Shown one piece after another: positions 62,601 to 64,000 of a DNA stretch of 64,000 nt. Within the stretch, counting starts at the first letter, position 1. Every line of letters starts with the position of its first letter. Source of the stretch: a bacterium (GTDB lineage: Bacteria > Electryoneota > Electryoneia > Electryoneales > Electryoneaceae); contig JANQEY010000148.1 in NCBI GenBank assembly GCA_028278125.1, positions 1-64,000 on the forward strand. The letters run 5' to 3'. Position numbers and translations under genes: made by a program. Under the pieces are notes generated by a model. The model saw nothing but the letters and a program-made list of their open reading frames with translations, ran no database searches and was not told the DNA's origin.

Positions 62601-63872
62601 TCCCTGGATTCATGGATTGAAGTCAATGGTCCAGACAATAGCGTCTACGGTCCACGATTCATTAGAGAAAATGAACCGTTACTAAACGGGACAGTTAGTG
62701 TAGACACTGTGGATGTGGACATACCTCCAGTAGTTCCGTCGGGTGACTATACATTACTGTATAAATTCGGTTCATACCCTGATGTTGTGGTTGATGAATG
62801 GGAAATGACCTTTTATAAATTACCATTTTCACCAAATGAGACACAAACTTTCCAGCTAAGCGGAACTGATGAAATGATAGAGATGATTTGGGTTCCACCG
62901 GGAGAGTTCTGGATGGGTTCACCAGAGAACAGCCCGGACGCGAGTATTGATGAATTTCCTGAACACCTTGTCACTCTTGAATATGGTTTCTGGATGAGTA
63001 AGTATGAGGTCACTCAGCAACAATGGACTGCGATAATGGGTGACTGGAATTTCAGGACGGAACCGGAAGGGGAAGAGGATCATCCTGCTGATCTCGTCTC
63101 ATGGATGGATGTTCAGTATTACCTCAATGCGCTGAATGAGGCTGAACAGGATACACTCTGGCGTTTTCCGTCCGAAGCTGAATGGGAATATGCCTGCCGT
63201 GCCGGAACAGACACCAGGTTCTCATGGGGTGATGATGATGACTTTGAACAGTTACCTGACAATTCCTGGTATGGTTTAAACAGTGATACCTTAACACACC
63301 CGGTTGGCCAGAAGTTGCCAAATCCGTGGGGATTTTACGATATGTACGGCAATGTTGCCGAATGGGTGCAGGACTGGTATCACACCAGTTATGACGGTGC
63401 CCCTCGTGATGGCAGCGCCTGGCTTGATCCAGCAGGAATCGACAGGGTGCGCCGTGGTGGTCATTTACGTGATGTTGAAATAGACTGCAGGGCGAGAAAC
63501 CGCCGCAGAAATGTCCCCTGGATAAGGCTGGGATTTATGGGACTCAGGCTGGTGAGGAACGATTTACAGATCGAGAAAAACCTTTCGAATAATGGAAATG
63601 TTCCTGAAAAATTCGCCATTGATAAAATCTATCCCAATCCGTTTAATTCGTCGGCAATTATTTCAGTGGCGTTACCTGAAAGCAACGATCTCAAGGTGAG
63701 CGTTTATAACCTGATAGGTCAACAAGTAGCTGTTCTGGCAGACAATAGATATGCAGCAGGTTACCATAATCTTGTTTTTAATGGCTCTGGTCTCGCGAGT
63801 GGGATCTATTTCATTAAGGTAGCGTATAACGATAAGATAAGAAATATTAAAAAGATAGTGTTAATCAAATAA
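59670..63872 (+). CDS. Mosaic secreted protein: FG-GAP propeller, unknown alpha/beta domain, LamG-like, FGE-sulfatase domain, T9SS tail
   Basis: A 1400-residue T9SS cargo protein. GTG start with GAGG 7 bases upstream; signal peptide ends AFAQ. Seven FG-GAP/VCBS repeats (about 25-375; VTDVDIDGDLDIIGAA, AADLDGDGDIDIVAAA, TADLDNDGDLDIIG) should form a seven-bladed Ca-binding propeller. Residues about 375-475 are Ig-like. Residues about 478-710 are an unrecognised alpha/beta domain. A LamG/concanavalin-type domain follows at about 720-920, then an Ig-like region. The formylglycine-generating-enzyme/lectin-like domain is at about 1064-1297 (MIWVPPGEFWMGSP, AEWEYACRAGT, YGNVAEWVQDWY); its RRGGHL replaces the common RGGSW. 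The tail has YPNPFNSSAIISVALP. It is likely a surface glycan-binding protein rather than a true FGE; this is inference. Confidence 0.85.
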   Translation: MRHVFLCLILIFSLIAFSQTGAFAQSEFIQHTLNETFDGASSVIVTDVDIDGDLDIIGAAYYSDDIILWLNDGEENFSSILVDNDFEGVKSVQAADLDGDGDIDIVAAAELLNSLHWWENINNQFEQEHVIDNSAEGINCIVTVDFDQDNNIDIVGSIYGSNEIGIWSNDGTGEFELTTIEQGVSGIVCLSVEDVDNDEDLDIVGVSSGEDEVAWWENVEYSYFDKHVVDDNFNLAHYVQTVDLDGDNDIDILGAARVGNPWGDGDITWWENNGTPEFSEHLIEGDYGWAQAVGTADLDNDGDLDIIGLADQSDEISWWENDGDQNFTLNLISGSYFGGNSIFVADIDLDGDADFATTAFYADEVTWWQNVILEDLQLEIYTEQENIVIPPGGATFRYELSLLNTSDSDIEFDAWSDLITPDNEVHLLDLYEDRILYQNSTFTSDRNITIDQSIMAGPSTYVLNIGEYPDNVFVSGQIPVKKITRDLYLDDLKYYIGNESFESLIVDKINEISADRLTIFAGGIEYGQVLDDFITLVKDEYGIQNVGIMGQNLSEFYLMADYFVENQDFGIDYININFDFWSEESELTFIDFMTALNQLVNMANALEMEVELTLGLLNAEEAEQLDGLVNNIAIQAFAVSPDSILNSLEACLSVVTENIPEAYIWPVISMEDMFMGDWLNAPNNSMNEAEQVFWDDVEASEYTVEQIGGIQWLSYPQTGLHENAYYRFEGNADNDLSDKFHGQVNDETILVDGVLRIGANDTDRLSVPSDVIKFGSEDPLDVVYSISSMLKLSGLNDEQNTWINCSRNNQPDMFMVAYDGQSDNWFVTYDGIRYDFAENSIIEDYNWHHIVLIREQGAFELFIDSTQVGLEVETEDMLLEVRRGGFIFGQQQGLPGVGFLPGRSWNGEMDNIRIYNTDIGDTPLEIIPRIDSEDRIPQPSLSMTVYLLNELPIHLPSDGGLIELNAVIINNTGNNYQSLDSWIEVNGPDNSVYGPRFIRENEPLLNGTVSVDTVDVDIPPVVPSGDYTLLYKFGSYPDVVVDEWEMTFYKLPFSPNETQTFQLSGTDEMIEMIWVPPGEFWMGSPENSPDASIDEFPEHLVTLEYGFWMSKYEVTQQQWTAIMGDWNFRTEPEGEEDHPADLVSWMDVQYYLNALNEAEQDTLWRFPSEAEWEYACRAGTDTRFSWGDDDDFEQLPDNSWYGLNSDTLTHPVGQKLPNPWGFYDMYGNVAEWVQDWYHTSYDGAPRDGSAWLDPAGIDRVRRGGHLRDVEIDCRARNRRRNVPWIRLGFMGLRLVRNDLQIEKNLSNNGNVPEKFAIDKIYPNPFNSSAIISVALPESNDLKVSVYNLIGQQVAVLADNRYAAGYHNLVFNGSGLASGIYFIKVAYNDKIRNIKKIVLIK

Positions 63873-63972
63873 TATATATATTTGAACCGGTAAATACTGC
63901 AAAACGATTTATTTTTTATTATATTGCGCGGAACAAAAAAAGGGTCTGGTAATTTCTAAACAGGAGTAACCG

Positions 63973-64000
63973 ATGAAGACTTTCATCAAAAAAGATGTGG
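63973..64000 (+). CDS. Start of an unidentified gene (partial)
   Basis: ATG at 63973 follows AGGAG with six intervening bases and opens MKTFIKKDV, then the window ends. The good ribosome-binding site supports a real gene; identity cannot be told from nine residues. Confidence 0.6.

Overview
The window looks like a chromosomal segment of an uncultured bacterium of the Fibrobacteres-Chlorobi-Bacteroidetes (FCB) supergroup, close in style to candidate phyla such as Marinimicrobia, Calditrichota, KSB1 or Electryoneota. The main reason is five large secreted proteins ending in a type IX secretion (T9SS) sorting domain with the YPNPFN/WPNPFN signature. Other pointers are UGA-encoded selenocysteine, menaquinone synthesis, Rex redox sensing, and an iron/peroxide/superoxide set (superoxide reductase, peroxiredoxin, ferritin, PerR, rubrerythrin-like proteins) typical of an anaerobe or microaerophile that meets oxygen. 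Phylum-level placement is inference. No T9SS machinery, plasmid, phage, transposase or CRISPR array is visible.

Layout. 0-3.8 kb (minus): an oxygen-defence island. A PerR-like repressor, ferritin, peroxiredoxin and superoxide reductase form one unit, and three ferritin-like proteins form a second unit behind a near-consensus sigma-70 promoter. Similar palindromic boxes lie at both promoters and again near 51.2 kb. 3.8-8.2 kb: two successive partial copies of the tRNA-Phe 3' end, then the intact tRNA-Phe. Between them lie a secreted propeller protein, an outer-membrane-barrel protein and a DUF3179 lipoprotein, an arrangement like serial integration scars. 8.6-15.1 kb (plus): amidase, SurE, GuaA, an LpoA-like TPR/periplasmic-binding protein and UppP, mostly cell-wall and nucleotide genes. 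15.2-19.9 kb (plus): a glycosyltransferase-sulfotransferase gene pair present twice in tandem. 19.9-27.9 kb (minus): a five-gene overlapping operon (free-Met-sulfoxide reductase, MutM, PgeF, YifB, divergent acyl-CoA ligase), PepT, and Rho with its own intrinsic terminator. 28.2-30.6 kb (plus): RsmA and MgtE. 30.6-37.2 kb (minus): gyrA-rex-SUI1-menA-CPBP protease-rsgA-small coiled-coil, probably one long transcript. 37.6-42.7 kb (minus): a DUF3795 protein, two paralogous beta-helix T9SS cargo proteins and SfsA. 42.9-50.4 kb (plus): SelD with an in-frame UGA, a 1.6-kilo-residue beta-helix/Fn3-like surface protein, and a Ppx/GppA-Nudix fusion. 50.5-55.4 kb (minus): an orphan LuxR-type response regulator and a translationally coupled pair of DUF3857/transglutaminase-like proteins, one apparently active and one without the catalytic cysteine. 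55.6-64 kb (plus): a low-molecular-weight phosphatase, a subtilisin-like T9SS protease, a 1400-residue mosaic T9SS protein and the start of another gene.

Most novel: the selenocysteine SelD, in which a standard gene caller would lose the N-terminus; the Ppx/GppA-Nudix fusion; the tRNA-Phe 3'-end series; the duplicated sugar-sulfation cassette; the acyl-CoA ligase lacking its catalytic lysine; and the active/inactive transglutaminase pair. No single undescribed multi-gene defence-type system is evident.
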